Assembly: GCA_963703085.1 (NCBI GenBank)
Contig: OY969789.1
Location: 1,798,001-1,862,000 of the forward strand
Direction of reading: 5' to 3'
Length of the DNA: 64,000 bases
Source of the DNA: DATAEG01 sp963703085
GTDB taxonomy: Bacteria; Actinomycetota; Actinomycetes; Mycobacteriales; Jatrophihabitantaceae
The translations under genes and the position numbers were made by a program. Positions within the stretch are counted from its first letter, which is position 1. Each line of letters opens with the position of its first letter. This document shows positions 8,825-16,315 of this stretch, piece after piece. The notes beneath the pieces are model-generated. The model saw nothing but the letters and a program-made list of their open reading frames with translations, ran no database searches and was not told the DNA's origin.

Positions 8825-9070
8825 ATGGAGACGCTCGCGATGGTGCTCGGTATCGGCCTGGTAGTGCTTGTCGGCGTGCTGGTCATCGCCGCGGTGACCT
8901 GGCTGTCCGAGGAGGACCGGATCAGGCCGGGAGCATGGCGGAATCGGCGGTCCAGGCCGTTGAGCGCACCCGTCGCATCTCCTCGGTCAGCGCCGCTACC
9001 CGGTCGTCGGCGACGGCCAGCCCGCACTGCCTCAGCCAGTTCGCCACCATCAGGTGACCGCTCTCGGTGA
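8825..9070 (+). CDS. possible small membrane protein (doubtful)
   Basis: An 81-codon frame with an ATG preceded by GAAAGGTCAGG. Residues 5-29 form one very hydrophobic helix (MVLGIGLVVLVGVLVIAAVTW) followed by an acidic patch SEEDR. The rest is Arg/Pro/Ser-rich and overlaps the 3' end of the convergent pabA gene by 149 bases, where the composition looks like antisense. Either the helix is real and the tail is fortuitous, or the whole frame is spurious. Confidence 0.35.
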   Translation: METLAMVLGIGLVVLVGVLVIAAVTWLSEEDRIRPGAWRNRRSRPLSAPVASPRSAPLPGRRRRPARTASASSPPSGDRSR

Positions 9071-9605
9071 GTACCGATTCGGGGTGGAACTGCACGCCGT
9101 CGATCGGCAACCGCGCGTGCCGCAGCGCCATCACGACCCCGGACGCCGTCCGGCCGGTGACCAGCAGCTCGGCAGGCAACGTCGCTTCGTCGACCGTCAG
9201 CGAGTGATACCGCGTGACGGTCACCGGCGAGGGCACCCCACCGAGCACCCCGCTGCCGTCATGGTCCACCGCGCTGGTCTTGCCGTGCAGTAGCTCCGGC
9301 GCGCGCACGATGCCCGCGCCGAATGCGGCGGCGATCGCCTGATGACCCAGGCACACCCCGAACACCGGGAGCCGCTCTGCGGCGCAGTGCCGTACCAGGG
9401 CAATGCTCTGCCCGGCGTCCTGCGGAGTTCCCGGTCCCGGTGAGATCAGCACGCCGTCCAGATCGAGATCGGCCAGTTCGCCCGGCGTGACGTCGTCGTT
9501 GCGCCGCACCACGACCTCGACGTCCAACTGGCCCAAGTACTGCACCAGGTTGTAGACGAAGCTGTCGTAGTTGTCGACGACCAGGACCCGTCCCTGCGTC
9601 CTCAC
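8922..9605 (-). CDS. pabA: glutamine amidotransferase, aminodeoxychorismate/anthranilate synthase component II
   Basis: Class I glutamine amidotransferase subunit that supplies ammonia for 4-amino-4-deoxychorismate (folate) or anthranilate (tryptophan). The 227-residue product shows VLVVDNYDSFVYNLVQYL, SPGPGTPQDAG, the nucleophile in GVCLGHQAIAAAFG and the His-Glu pair in GVQFHPESVLTESG. The same gene lies beside the sortase in mycobacteria, where it is called trpG/pabA. Its GTG start overlaps the stop of the upstream 52-aa membrane-protein gene (GTGA), which suggests translational coupling. pabA versus trpG cannot be settled here. Confidence 0.9.
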   Translation of the reverse strand: MRTQGRVLVVDNYDSFVYNLVQYLGQLDVEVVVRRNDDVTPGELADLDLDGVLISPGPGTPQDAGQSIALVRHCAAERLPVFGVCLGHQAIAAAFGAGIVRAPELLHGKTSAVDHDGSGVLGGVPSPVTVTRYHSLTVDEATLPAELLVTGRTASGVVMALRHARLPIDGVQFHPESVLTESGHLMVANWLRQCGLAVADDRVAALTEEMRRVRSTAWTADSAMLPA

Positions 9606-9760
9606 TGGCTGACCGTCGCCTTGTTGAACGGCAGATGCGGTTCCACCCAGGGGAAGATGACGAACAGCAACAGCGCGGCCACCGCCGCGACGATCAGCAG
9701 TGTCTGCAGCAGCTTCAGTGACAGACCACCCGGTAGGTGTCGCCAGATCCAGGTGTACAT
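9602..9760 (-). CDS. 52-residue single-pass membrane protein
   Basis: A short gene of 53 codons between sortase and pabA. The product starts MYTWIWRHLPGGLSLKLL, has one hydrophobic helix (LIVAAVAALLLFVIF, about residues 21-36), then PWVEPHLPFNKATVSQ. Its ATG follows the sortase stop with no gap, and its stop overlaps the pabA start (GTGA). This tight packing, plus a convincing helix with a short extracellular PW-x-E-P-x-LP tail, makes it a real gene. Small proteins of this kind are seen at the same place in other actinobacteria; the role is unknown. Confidence 0.8.
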   Translation of the reverse strand: MYTWIWRHLPGGLSLKLLQTLLIVAAVAALLLFVIFPWVEPHLPFNKATVSQ

Positions 9761-10615
9761 CTACAGGTCTCCGCCCATTTCGCGAGGCGTCCGCTTCCCC
9801 GACTTCGTGATCGCCCGGGACAACACGGCGTGCACGATCATCCGATCGGTGGCGCTGTACTTGGGGTGGCACGTGGTCATCGTCATCAAGGCGCGGGTGG
9901 GTGCCAGGCCAGGGTGATCAGGCACCGGGTCGATCACCTGGGACTGGTCGGGCGTGACGATTTCTCGCCCCGGCACACCCTGGCCGTCGGTCGCACTGAG
10001 ATCCGTTCCTTTGCCCAGCACCGTGTAGATGTACCAATGGGATGCGGTCTGGACGACCACGGCATTGCCGGGCTTGAGGTGGTCGAGGTTCAGGAACGGC
10101 TCGCCCTTGCCCACCCGGTGACCGGCCACTGAGAAGTTGCCGATCTGGCCGGGAATCGCGGTGCCGGAGTAATGGCCCACGCCTTTCTCCAGGTCACCCT
10201 CACTGGTGCCCTCTACGACCGGGAAGGCGTAGTCCTTGCCCAGCACCGGGATGTAGATGTTCGCGAACCCAGTGCCCAGCGGGATCACCACCTGGGCGCC
10301 GGCCGGGAGCTGCAGCTTGTCCTGCCCTTTCAACGGGTCGTTGCCTGATGCCCAGGCATGGGCGAGTTGCTTGCGCGCCTGCGTCTGCTTCTCGTGGGCA
10401 AAGATGTTCGTCACCCACACCTCGTAGACGACGAACAGCAACAACACCAAGCCGGCGGTTATGAGGGTCTGGCCGACACCGCGGGCGAAGAAGCGCACAA
10501 CGTCACCGGTGCTCCGGGTGGGCGTCGTCGCCTCCGATGCGCTCGCCGACGTCACCGTCGTTCCACCATTCTCTGTGGAATGCCGGCCGTGCGGCGCGTC
10601 GTCGGTTTCGGGCAT
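9761..10615 (-). CDS. class E sortase
   Basis: Membrane-anchored cysteine transpeptidase. The 284-residue product has a cytoplasmic Ser/Thr-rich N-terminus, one transmembrane helix (TLITAGLVLLLFVVYEVWV, about residues 49-67) and a C-terminal sortase domain. The catalytic His is in FSVAGHR, the nucleophilic Cys in MTMTTCHPKYSATDR and the Arg a few residues later. The TxTTCHP pattern identifies class E, which usually recognises LAxTG sorting signals. It is translationally coupled to the upstream DUF881 gene (TAATG). No substrate with a sorting signal is visible in the window. Confidence 0.92.
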   Translation of the reverse strand: MPETDDAPHGRHSTENGGTTVTSASASEATTPTRSTGDVVRFFARGVGQTLITAGLVLLLFVVYEVWVTNIFAHEKQTQARKQLAHAWASGNDPLKGQDKLQLPAGAQVVIPLGTGFANIYIPVLGKDYAFPVVEGTSEGDLEKGVGHYSGTAIPGQIGNFSVAGHRVGKGEPFLNLDHLKPGNAVVVQTASHWYIYTVLGKGTDLSATDGQGVPGREIVTPDQSQVIDPVPDHPGLAPTRALMTMTTCHPKYSATDRMIVHAVLSRAITKSGKRTPREMGGDL

Positions 10616-11328
10616 TACGGCACGGTCGCATAGGTGAGCCCGATGGTGCCGTCGAAGGCGGGGATGTGCAGCTCACCGGATGACTCGACGGAGAAACGCA
10701 GTCCGAGGGCGTCCACCGCTTGCCGGATGAGACTCACGCCGTAGGAGCGGTCCAACGCCGACCGCATCGGATCGCCGGCTCCGATGGCCTCGATCCGGAA
10801 CGGCGGGGAGTACACCTGGCCGTTGAGCAGCAGCGTGCTCCCGACGCAGCGCACCGCACTGGTGGCGATGACTCGCTGCCCGGCGATCGACATTGCTTCA
10901 GCGCCACCGGCCCACAGGGCGTTCACAACCGCCTGCAGGTCGGATTGGTGGATGACGTAGTTGTTGGCGTCGATGGCCGGGTCGGGCGTGCGCGGTGAGT
11001 CGTCGAGCACGATGAACAGCCCGGGCCCGCGTTCGGCAACCAGCCCGGCCGGATCTTCCAGACTCGTGCTGCGCCGTTGCGCCGCGGCCACCCCGTTGTC
11101 CGAGGCGGCCACCACCGAGGTGCGCCGCTGGACCTCGGCGTCCAGCGTCCGAGCCGAATTACCCATCTTGGTTGCTTTCGCCTGGGCCGAGCGCACCAGA
11201 TCCACGAGGTTTGCCGTCGAGCTGCCGCGCAGATCGGTCCCGTGCGAAACCCGGGCGGAGGTGGCGAAGAGCAACCCGGCGGCCAGAGCGACGACGGGCA
11301 CCAGTGCGCGCCACATCGCGGTCGGCAC
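10615..11328 (-). CDS. DUF881 family membrane protein
   Basis: A 237-residue protein with a signal anchor near the N-terminus (ALVPVVALAAGLLFATSA), then a coiled-coil-like segment and an extracytoplasmic alpha/beta domain. Family motifs are GPGLFIVLDDSPR, NNYVIHQSDLQAVVNALWAGGAEAMSIAGQR and VGSTLLLNGQVYSPPFRIEAIG. DUF881 genes stand beside crgA and sortase in many actinobacteria, and are linked to the division or envelope machinery by context only. It starts the four-gene operon DUF881, sortase, 52-aa protein, pabA. Confidence 0.88.
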   Translation of the reverse strand: MPTAMWRALVPVVALAAGLLFATSARVSHGTDLRGSSTANLVDLVRSAQAKATKMGNSARTLDAEVQRRTSVVAASDNGVAAAQRRSTSLEDPAGLVAERGPGLFIVLDDSPRTPDPAIDANNYVIHQSDLQAVVNALWAGGAEAMSIAGQRVIATSAVRCVGSTLLLNGQVYSPPFRIEAIGAGDPMRSALDRSYGVSLIRQAVDALGLRFSVESSGELHIPAFDGTIGLTYATVP

Positions 11329-11467
11329 AGCCGCTCTCCTGTCAGTACGCAGCGGGAGGCATCCCGCGACTTGCTCGGGGCGATTACGCTACCCGCGACG
11401 GTTCCGTTCTGCCGCACCGACCACCCGGTGCCGCGGGAAGGGAGCAAGCTGGCAGAGGAAGGCAACT

Positions 11468-11734
11468 GTGCCCAAGAGCAAGGTCCGTAAGAAGTCGGAT
11501 TACAGCCCCCCGGCGCGGGTACTCGGGACCGCCTCGACGAAGGCCGCCGCACCCAGTCCGACGTGGTATCCGGTGTTGATGGCGATCGTGCTTGTGCTCG
11601 GCCTGGCCTGGATCGCCGTGTATTACATCGACGGCGAGGACGTCCCGGTGATGCAGGACATCGGGGCGTACAACTTCGCCATCGGCTTCGGATTCATGGT
11701 GATCGGCCTGATCATGGCGGTGCGGTGGCGCTGA
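11468..11734 (+). CDS. crgA: cell division protein CrgA
   Basis: Small septal membrane protein that in Streptomyces and mycobacteria interacts with FtsZ, FtsQ, FtsI and related division proteins. The 88-residue product has a basic N-terminus (PKSKVRKKSDY), then two transmembrane helices (about 34-53 and 67-85) joined by the family loop DVPVMQDIGAYNFAIGFG. The start is a GTG with the ribosome site GAGGAAGG. It is divergent from DUF881 and followed by a strong hairpin terminator. Confidence 0.93.
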   Translation: MPKSKVRKKSDYSPPARVLGTASTKAAAPSPTWYPVLMAIVLVLGLAWIAVYYIDGEDVPVMQDIGAYNFAIGFGFMVIGLIMAVRWR

Positions 11735-11758
11735 GCCGGCCGGCTCAGCCCGGCCGGC
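11735..11758 (+). terminator. terminator after crgA
   Basis: A perfect 9-base stem GCCGGCCGG/CCGGCCGGC with a 6-base loop directly after the crgA stop codon. The stem is all G/C. No long T run follows, as is usual in high-GC actinobacteria. Confidence 0.7.
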
Positions 11759-11803
11759 GCCGCCGCGCCGACCCGGATTACACGTGTGTAGTTCTCCCCA
11801 GGT

Positions 11804-11823
11804 TTGTCCACAGCGGTGGATAA
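11804..11823. other. pair of DnaA boxes at the start of the PH-domain gene
   Basis: TTGTCCACA (11804-11812) is a perfect actinobacterial DnaA box. Facing it, GGTGGATAA (11815-11823) has one mismatch to TGTGGATAA. The two boxes are two bases apart in inverted orientation, about 37 kb from dnaN. They overlap the probable start codon of the next gene. Confidence 0.55.
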
Positions 11824-12253
11824 CTCGGCCAGCCGTCCGGCGACCGTGCTCGCCTCGTTCAGCCCGAACCGCCTGCTGGCCGCCGGGATGCTGGTCGTCT
11901 GGGCGGGTTTCGTCGTCCTCTGGCTGACCGCGGGCGGGGACCGGCCGGGCAAGCTGCTCTACGGGATCGGGGCCGTGATGCTGGCAGGCCTGTGCGCGAC
12001 GGACCTGATCTGGTCGCCGCGGTTGAAGATCACCACCTCCGGGCTGAGCATCCATTCGCCCACGCTCAGTGCCACCTATACCTGGGCACAGATCGAGGAC
12101 GTGCGGGTAGACCGGCGCCGCCGGCTCGGGCTGTCCTCGGCGACGCTCGAGATCGACGCCGGCGCGCAGCTGGCGGTGCTGAGCCGACGCGCCCTGAACG
12201 CTGACCCGCAGTCGGTTGCCGCGGTGATCGAGGCGGCCCGCGCCGCGTCCTGA
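11816..12253 (+). CDS. PH domain-containing membrane protein
   Basis: A protein of about 145 residues with two hydrophobic helices near the N-terminus (NRLLAAGMLVVWAGFVVLWLT and LLYGIGAVMLAGLCATDLIW), followed by a short bacterial PH-type domain: PRLKITTSGLSIHS, TYTWAQIEDVRVDRRRRLGL, ATLEIDAGAQLAVLSRRALN. The same type of gene stands beside crgA and ppiA in Mycobacterium tuberculosis. The start is uncertain: GTG at 11816, or TTG at 11804 inside a DnaA box. The role is not known. Confidence 0.75.
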   Translation: MDNSASRPATVLASFSPNRLLAAGMLVVWAGFVVLWLTAGGDRPGKLLYGIGAVMLAGLCATDLIWSPRLKITTSGLSIHSPTLSATYTWAQIEDVRVDRRRRLGLSSATLEIDAGAQLAVLSRRALNADPQSVAAVIEAARAAS

Positions 12254-12262
12254 GCGCCTTGC

Positions 12263-13180
12263 TCAGGCCGGGCCGGGGAAGGTCGCGGTGCGCACCGCGA
12301 CGCTGACCACGATGATGATCGCGATCAGCGCCAGGCCGGCCACTTGGATCGCCAGGGTGCGCCTGCGGCGGACCGGTTCGGGCAGCAGCGCGGGCAGCCA
12401 GATCACCGCCGCCGCCGCCAGCCCACCGGTGATGAACCCGCCGATGTGCCCCTCGATCGAGATCCCCGCGATGGAGAAGGTCAGCAGGAAGTTCAGCGCC
12501 ACCGTGCCGAGCAGGGCGCGCATGTCCAACCGGCTGCGATGCGCCAGAACCAGGGCGGCGGCGAACAAGCCGTAGATCGCGCCGGACGCGCCGGCCACCG
12601 GCTGGTAGTGGTTGCCGAATATGTACACCGCGACCGATCCGCCGAGAGCGGCCAGCAGGTACACGGTGAGGAAGCGCCACCGGCCCAGAACCTGCTCGAC
12701 GAACGGTCCCACCACAGCGAGCGCGATCATGTTCATCAGGATGTGCAGCAGGTTCACGTGCAGGAACGCCGCGGTCAGCAGTCGCTGGAACTCGGTGCCA
12801 CCCCGGGCTACGGCGGCAGGCTGCAGCTGCCAGGAATGGAACATCGAGTTCCCGGCGGCGGCGGCAGGGTGGTCCAGGCGTCCACCGGCCTCGATGACGG
12901 TGCCGATGTACACCGCGACGTTGACCGCGATCAGCGACCAGGTGACCAGCGGGCGGGCCATCACAGCGCGCGCGCCGGCGATGGTCCGGGGCACCGGGAC
13001 CGACCGGGCGGCGAGCTTGACGTCATCCGGGCAGTGGAATCCCACGGCGGCCGGTCGCATGCAGTCGGGACAGATGGGCCGTCCGCAGCGGATGCATCGA
13101 ACGCCGGTTTCCCGCAGGGGGTGGCGGTAGCAGAACGCCATGCCTTCGGCCGCCGCCTTGGGTTCCGACGACGAGGTCAT
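12263..13180 (-). CDS. rhomboid family intramembrane serine protease with N-terminal zinc finger
   Basis: Intramembrane protease. Residues 14-46 hold a B-box-like zinc finger (CYRHPLRETGVRCIRCGRP, CPDCMRP, GFHC). Next come six or seven transmembrane helices: the family's HVNLLHILMNMIAL, the catalytic serine in GASGAIYGLF and the catalytic histidine in HIGGFITGG. The length is about 305 residues if MTSSSEPKA is the start; an in-frame ATG at 13222 is also possible, 5 bases from the ppiA stop. It forms an operon with ppiA. Substrates are unknown. Confidence 0.9.
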   Translation of the reverse strand: MTSSSEPKAAAEGMAFCYRHPLRETGVRCIRCGRPICPDCMRPAAVGFHCPDDVKLAARSVPVPRTIAGARAVMARPLVTWSLIAVNVAVYIGTVIEAGGRLDHPAAAAGNSMFHSWQLQPAAVARGGTEFQRLLTAAFLHVNLLHILMNMIALAVVGPFVEQVLGRWRFLTVYLLAALGGSVAVYIFGNHYQPVAGASGAIYGLFAAALVLAHRSRLDMRALLGTVALNFLLTFSIAGISIEGHIGGFITGGLAAAAVIWLPALLPEPVRRRRTLAIQVAGLALIAIIIVVSVAVRTATFPGPA

Positions 13181-13226
13181 CTCCGTCGGGTCACCCCCGG
13201 GCCCTCGATCCAGCATGGACATCCGA

Positions 13227-13751
13227 TCACGACGGGTCGATCGTGACCGAGTCGATCGTGATGTCGGTGCGCGGGCGATCGTTCGCCCCGGTGGGCGTGG
13301 CAGCGATGGCGTCGACGACCGCGCGGCTGTCGGCATCGGCGACCTCGCCGAAGATGGTGTGCTTGCGGTTGAGCCAGGCAGTGGCTCCGACGGTGATGAA
13401 GAACTGGGATCCGTTGGTGTTCGGGCCGGCGTTGGCCATCGCGAGCAGGTAAGGACGGTCGAAGACCAGCTCCGGATGGATCTCGTCGGCGAAGTCGTAG
13501 CCCGGGCCGCCGCTGCCGGTGCCGAGGGGGTCGCCACCCTGCACCATGAACCCGGGGATGACGCGGTGGAACACGGTGCCGTCGTACAGTGGGTCGGTGC
13601 TCGTGGCACCGGTCTCCGGGTGCCTCCACTCCTTGGTCCCGGACGCAAGGCCGGTGAAGTTCGCGACGGTCTTCGGAGCGTGGTTGCCGAAGAGGTTCAG
13701 GCGGATATCCCCCGCGGACGTGTGCAGCGTGGCGGTCTGGGTGGTGGACAC
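13227..13751 (-). CDS. ppiA: peptidyl-prolyl cis-trans isomerase, cyclophilin type
   Basis: Cytoplasmic cyclophilin of 174 residues that speeds proline isomerisation during folding. Active-site segments are clear: FHRVIPGFMVQGGDPLGTG, LAMANAGPNTNGSQFFIT and LNRKHTIFGEV. The start is a GTG giving MSTTQTATLHTSAGDI, with AAAGGAG upstream. There is no signal peptide. It lies close to crgA, as in mycobacteria, with the rhomboid gene immediately downstream. Confidence 0.94.
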   Translation of the reverse strand: MSTTQTATLHTSAGDIRLNLFGNHAPKTVANFTGLASGTKEWRHPETGATSTDPLYDGTVFHRVIPGFMVQGGDPLGTGSGGPGYDFADEIHPELVFDRPYLLAMANAGPNTNGSQFFITVGATAWLNRKHTIFGEVADADSRAVVDAIAATPTGANDRPRTDITIDSVTIDPS

Positions 13752-14005
13752 GGGGCGGGGCGCTCCTTTGCGTCGGGATGTGGTGCCGGACCGCGGGCAG
13801 CGGCGGTGCGATCGGCGGGTGTCATCCTGCCATGCCGCGACGACGCCGGTATCGGGTGGCGATGATGCCTCGTAGCCGGACCGAGCGCTGGTCCTCGACT
13901 GAAACAGCACTAGTGTCTGACCTGAGGAAGGTAGCCAGGTATCGGGCCGAATGAGAACTCGATTTCGGTGCAGCGACAGATCCGCTCCAGAAAAGGGGTC
14001 CACCC

Positions 14006-14518
14006 ATGAAGTCCAGACGGTCGCACAGCACGGTCACCGATGCGTTGCACAGCGCCGGCGATTCCGCGAAGACCGCCGCCCATGACGTTGCCGAGGGAGT
14101 GAGCACGACGATCGCCGCTCTCGGCGAGACCGCTGGGGACACGTTCTCGCTCGCTCAGGAGCAGGTCAGTACGGCGGTCAACGAGCTGTCCAAGCGGCGC
14201 ACCCGCGCCGCCAAGCGCGCAAAAGCCCAACGCAAGAACGCCAACAAGCTCGTCGACAAGACCTCCCGGCGGGCACGTAAGCATGCCGAGCAGGCCCGAG
14301 ACCGCGCCGCCGCCCTGGTGTCGGAGGTGCGCCCAGCGCCGAAGAAGCGTGGCTCGCGGCTGAAGAAGCTGCTCGGCATCGCTGCGCTGACCGGGCTGGC
14401 GGTGGTAGCGGTGAAGAAGCTGCGCGGCGACACCGAGCCTGCGCCGGTCACCGCGCCGGTCCGATCGGTGCCGCGTCCGGCCCGGCCCGACGCGTCGGAG
14501 AGCCAAGCCACCGGGTAA
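14006..14518 (+). CDS. hypothetical basic helical protein with one membrane segment
   Basis: A 170-residue protein of no recognised family. Residues 10-60 are an Ala-rich amphipathic helix (SAGDSAKTAAHDVAEGVST), residues 60-112 are strongly basic (TRAAKRAKAQRKNANKLVDK), and residues 119-136 are hydrophobic (LLGIAALTGLAVVAVKKL). A Pro-rich tail follows. It might bind DNA or the membrane face. A ribosome site AAAAGGGG precedes the ATG. It is monocistronic, ending at a strong terminator. Confidence 0.75.
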   Translation: MKSRRSHSTVTDALHSAGDSAKTAAHDVAEGVSTTIAALGETAGDTFSLAQEQVSTAVNELSKRRTRAAKRAKAQRKNANKLVDKTSRRARKHAEQARDRAAALVSEVRPAPKKRGSRLKKLLGIAALTGLAVVAVKKLRGDTEPAPVTAPVRSVPRPARPDASESQATG

Positions 14519-14537
14519 GCCAGTCGGCACGGGACAT

Positions 14538-14580
14538 AGAAGAAGGCCCGGATGGTCTGAGACCGTCCGGGCCTTCTTCT
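14538..14580 (+). terminator. bidirectional terminator
   Basis: A 15-base perfect stem AGAAGAAGGCCCGGA/TCCGGGCCTTCTTCT (14538-14552 with 14566-14580); the loop also pairs inside (GGTCT/AGACC). The A-rich start and T-rich end let it work in both directions, for the basic protein on plus and the repeat-peptide transcript on minus. Confidence 0.85.
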
Positions 14581-14589
14581 TAGTTATTG

Positions 14590-14729
14590 CAGCGGGGCCG
14601 ACCTGGGGGATGGTCAGCCCCGCTGCTGTGGAGGGGCGAATCTTTCGCTGCCTCCCCGCGGGGGCGTTGCGGGGAAACTGCGGTTCGCCGCAGCCAGTGG
14701 TTCGTGCCCGGGGGCGTTGGGCATGAACC
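14590..14729 (-). ncRNA. cluster of four stable hairpins 3' of the repeat-peptide gene
   Basis: Four inverted repeats stand one after another in 140 bases: (1) 14590-14625, stem CAGCGGGGC/GCCCCGCTG continuing GACC/GGTC; (2) 14654-14674, CCCCGC/GCGGGG; (3) 14678-14693, CTGCGG-TTCG-CCGCAG; (4) 14699-14729, GGTTC.TGCCC/GGGCA.GAACC. Hairpins 2 and 4 share the loop word GGGGCGTT. They lie between the peptide gene's stop codon and the terminator at 14538, so they would be part of its 3' untranslated RNA or a separate small RNA. No known riboswitch or RNA class is recognised. The stems are seen directly; the RNA is inferred. Confidence 0.5.
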
Positions 14730-14742
14730 GAAAGCTTTTGAG

Positions 14743-14958
14743 TTATTTGTGGCCGACCCAGTCCTGCGCGGTGACGATGGTGCCGTTCGCGTGGCCGACC
14801 CAATCCTTTGCCGAGACGGTGGTGCCGCTTGCGTGGCCGACCCAATCCTTTGCCGAAACCGAGGCGGCGGTCGATGCCGAGGCACCGATGCCCACGATGG
14901 AGAGGGTGGCTGCCACTCCGACTGCCAGGCGGCGCAAACGCTGCGTCTGAGCGGTCAT
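14743..14958 (-). CDS. small exported peptide with three 14-residue repeats
   Basis: A 71-residue precursor. Residues 1-30 are a signal peptide: basic MTAQTQRLRRLAVG, hydrophobic VAATLSIVGIGA, and a cleavage site around SASTAA. The mature part is three repeats: SAKDWVGHASGTTV, SAKDWVGHANGTIV and TAQDWVGHK. The core DWVGH is invariant. The ribosome site GAAGGAG is 8 bases before the ATG. No cysteines, LPxTG or lipobox are present. It is divergent from an HTH regulator and followed by a structured 3' region. No named family is recognised; candidates are a signalling peptide, a small adhesin or a processed bioactive peptide. Confidence 0.75.
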   Translation of the reverse strand: MTAQTQRLRRLAVGVAATLSIVGIGASASTAASVSAKDWVGHASGTTVSAKDWVGHANGTIVTAQDWVGHK

Positions 14959-15265
14959 GTGGCCAACTCCTTCGTCACATTTCGGGGGGATTCGGCTGTC
15001 TGCAACCCTTGTCGCAGTCCATCCCTGTTTCCTTGCTACACAGGAGTTTGCTCGGTTGCCTGCCGGCACACAAGCTGCTGGAAGCCTCTCGGGCGTAATA
15101 TGTGAACAACGGCTATGGTGTGAACGTGCTTCCCCAACAAATCTACCCTAGCTGGTGCGTCAACGGCCACGTTTCCTGGCGTTATGCAGGAAGAATCCGG
15201 CGGCTGGCGAGCCCAGCGGCAGCGACACGTATATGTGTACGTCACATTATTGATTCTCACGAGCG
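14959..15265. promoter_or_regulatory. 307-base divergent intergenic region (repeat peptide / HTH regulator)
   Basis: No convincing gene. The half toward the regulator is AT-rich for this genome and contains TATATGTG, TCACATTATTG, and a repeated word TGTGAAC (within ATATGTGAACAA and GGTGTGAACGTG), 24 bases apart. These could be promoter elements or half-sites for the divergent regulator. No ORF with signs of coding is seen. Confidence 0.4.
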
Positions 15266-16258
15266 ATGACGACACCGACAGCGGGGGAACGTCGCTCCCG
15301 TCGGCTGCGACCCGAGGTTGCCGAGGCGTTGCGCACCGGTCCGTTCGACCGCGCGCTGCAGCTCGCGATCGCTGCCAGCGGCCTGACGTTGGCCCGGGTG
15401 GAGTACCACTTGGCGCAACGGGGTCACCACATCGGCCGCTCCACGTTGAGCTACTGGCAGCAGGGTCACCGGCGCCCGGAACGGCCGGACTCGATCGAGT
15501 CGTTGCGCTCGCTGGAGGAGATCCTCGGGCTGCCACCGAACTCGCTGAGCAGCCTGCTCGGGCCGCCAAAGCCGCGCGGGCGGTGGATCGGATACCGACC
15601 GGGTGGGCTGGAATGGTCCGAGATGTGGACCGACGTCGATGCCGTCCAGCGCGTCCTCGCAGCCGGTTCCCGTCGCGAGAACAGCAAGCTCGAGGACGTG
15701 GCGGTCTTCGAGACGTTCAAGATCGGCGCGAATCGGCAGAAGGACTGGCATCACACCCGCTCCCTCGTGCGTGCTCGCGAAGACGGAGCGGACCGCATCG
15801 TGTCCTTGTACCGAGCCAACGCCGACGTCGACGTCCGCGAGGTGCAGCTCGCCGACCTGGAGAACTGCCGCGTCGGCCGGCAGCGGTTCCTGCCCGAGGC
15901 CAGCCTGGCCGCCTTCGAACTCCTGCTCGACCGGTCGCTGCGATCCGGGGAGACCCATCTCTTCGGCTACCGCTTCGTCCTGCCATCTGCCGCCCCGGTC
16001 CAGCCCCACCCGGGCGCGTGGACGGCCGAGGAGACGACGTCGGGCCGGGTGTTCCGTAACCCGGTGCACTCCTACGTCCTGCAAGCGGAGTTCGAGTCGA
16101 CGATGCTGCCGGTGCGCTGCTACTGGGTGCGCTATGCGCGACTGGGCGGGCGCGAACAGATCGTCAACGAGCTGGGCATCACCACTCAGAACACCGCCCA
16201 CTTCAGCCTGGAGAGCGCCCTGCCGGCGGCTCAGGCGATTCGCTGGGAGTGGGAGTAG
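15266..16258 (+). CDS. HTH (XRE-like) regulator with uncharacterised C-terminal domain
   Basis: A 330-residue protein. Residues 25-95 form a lambda-repressor-like DNA-binding domain: LAIAASGLTLARVEYHLAQR, GRSTLSYWQQGHRRPERPDS, LEEILGLPPNSLSSLLG. Residues 100-330 are a mostly beta region with no named family, ending IRWEWE; related C-terminal ends appear in other actinobacterial HTH proteins. There is no kinase, phosphoacceptor or membrane segment. It is divergent from the exported repeat peptide, so it may sense that peptide or its product; this is inference. A 59-aa membrane protein follows. Confidence 0.75.
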   Translation: MTTPTAGERRSRRLRPEVAEALRTGPFDRALQLAIAASGLTLARVEYHLAQRGHHIGRSTLSYWQQGHRRPERPDSIESLRSLEEILGLPPNSLSSLLGPPKPRGRWIGYRPGGLEWSEMWTDVDAVQRVLAAGSRRENSKLEDVAVFETFKIGANRQKDWHHTRSLVRAREDGADRIVSLYRANADVDVREVQLADLENCRVGRQRFLPEASLAAFELLLDRSLRSGETHLFGYRFVLPSAAPVQPHPGAWTAEETTSGRVFRNPVHSYVLQAEFESTMLPVRCYWVRYARLGGREQIVNELGITTQNTAHFSLESALPAAQAIRWEWE

Positions 16259-16315
16259 GGCCGCGGCCGACCCACAAGGCGCACACTGGACGCTCACGCA
16301 GCGGAGGGAGCGGAC

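Noticed and set aside
14006..14518. Histone-like (HupB/Lsr2) identity for the basic protein
   Set aside because: Basic Ala/Lys/Arg repeats recall HupB tails, but no HU fold or Lsr2 motif is present and a hydrophobic segment speaks against it.
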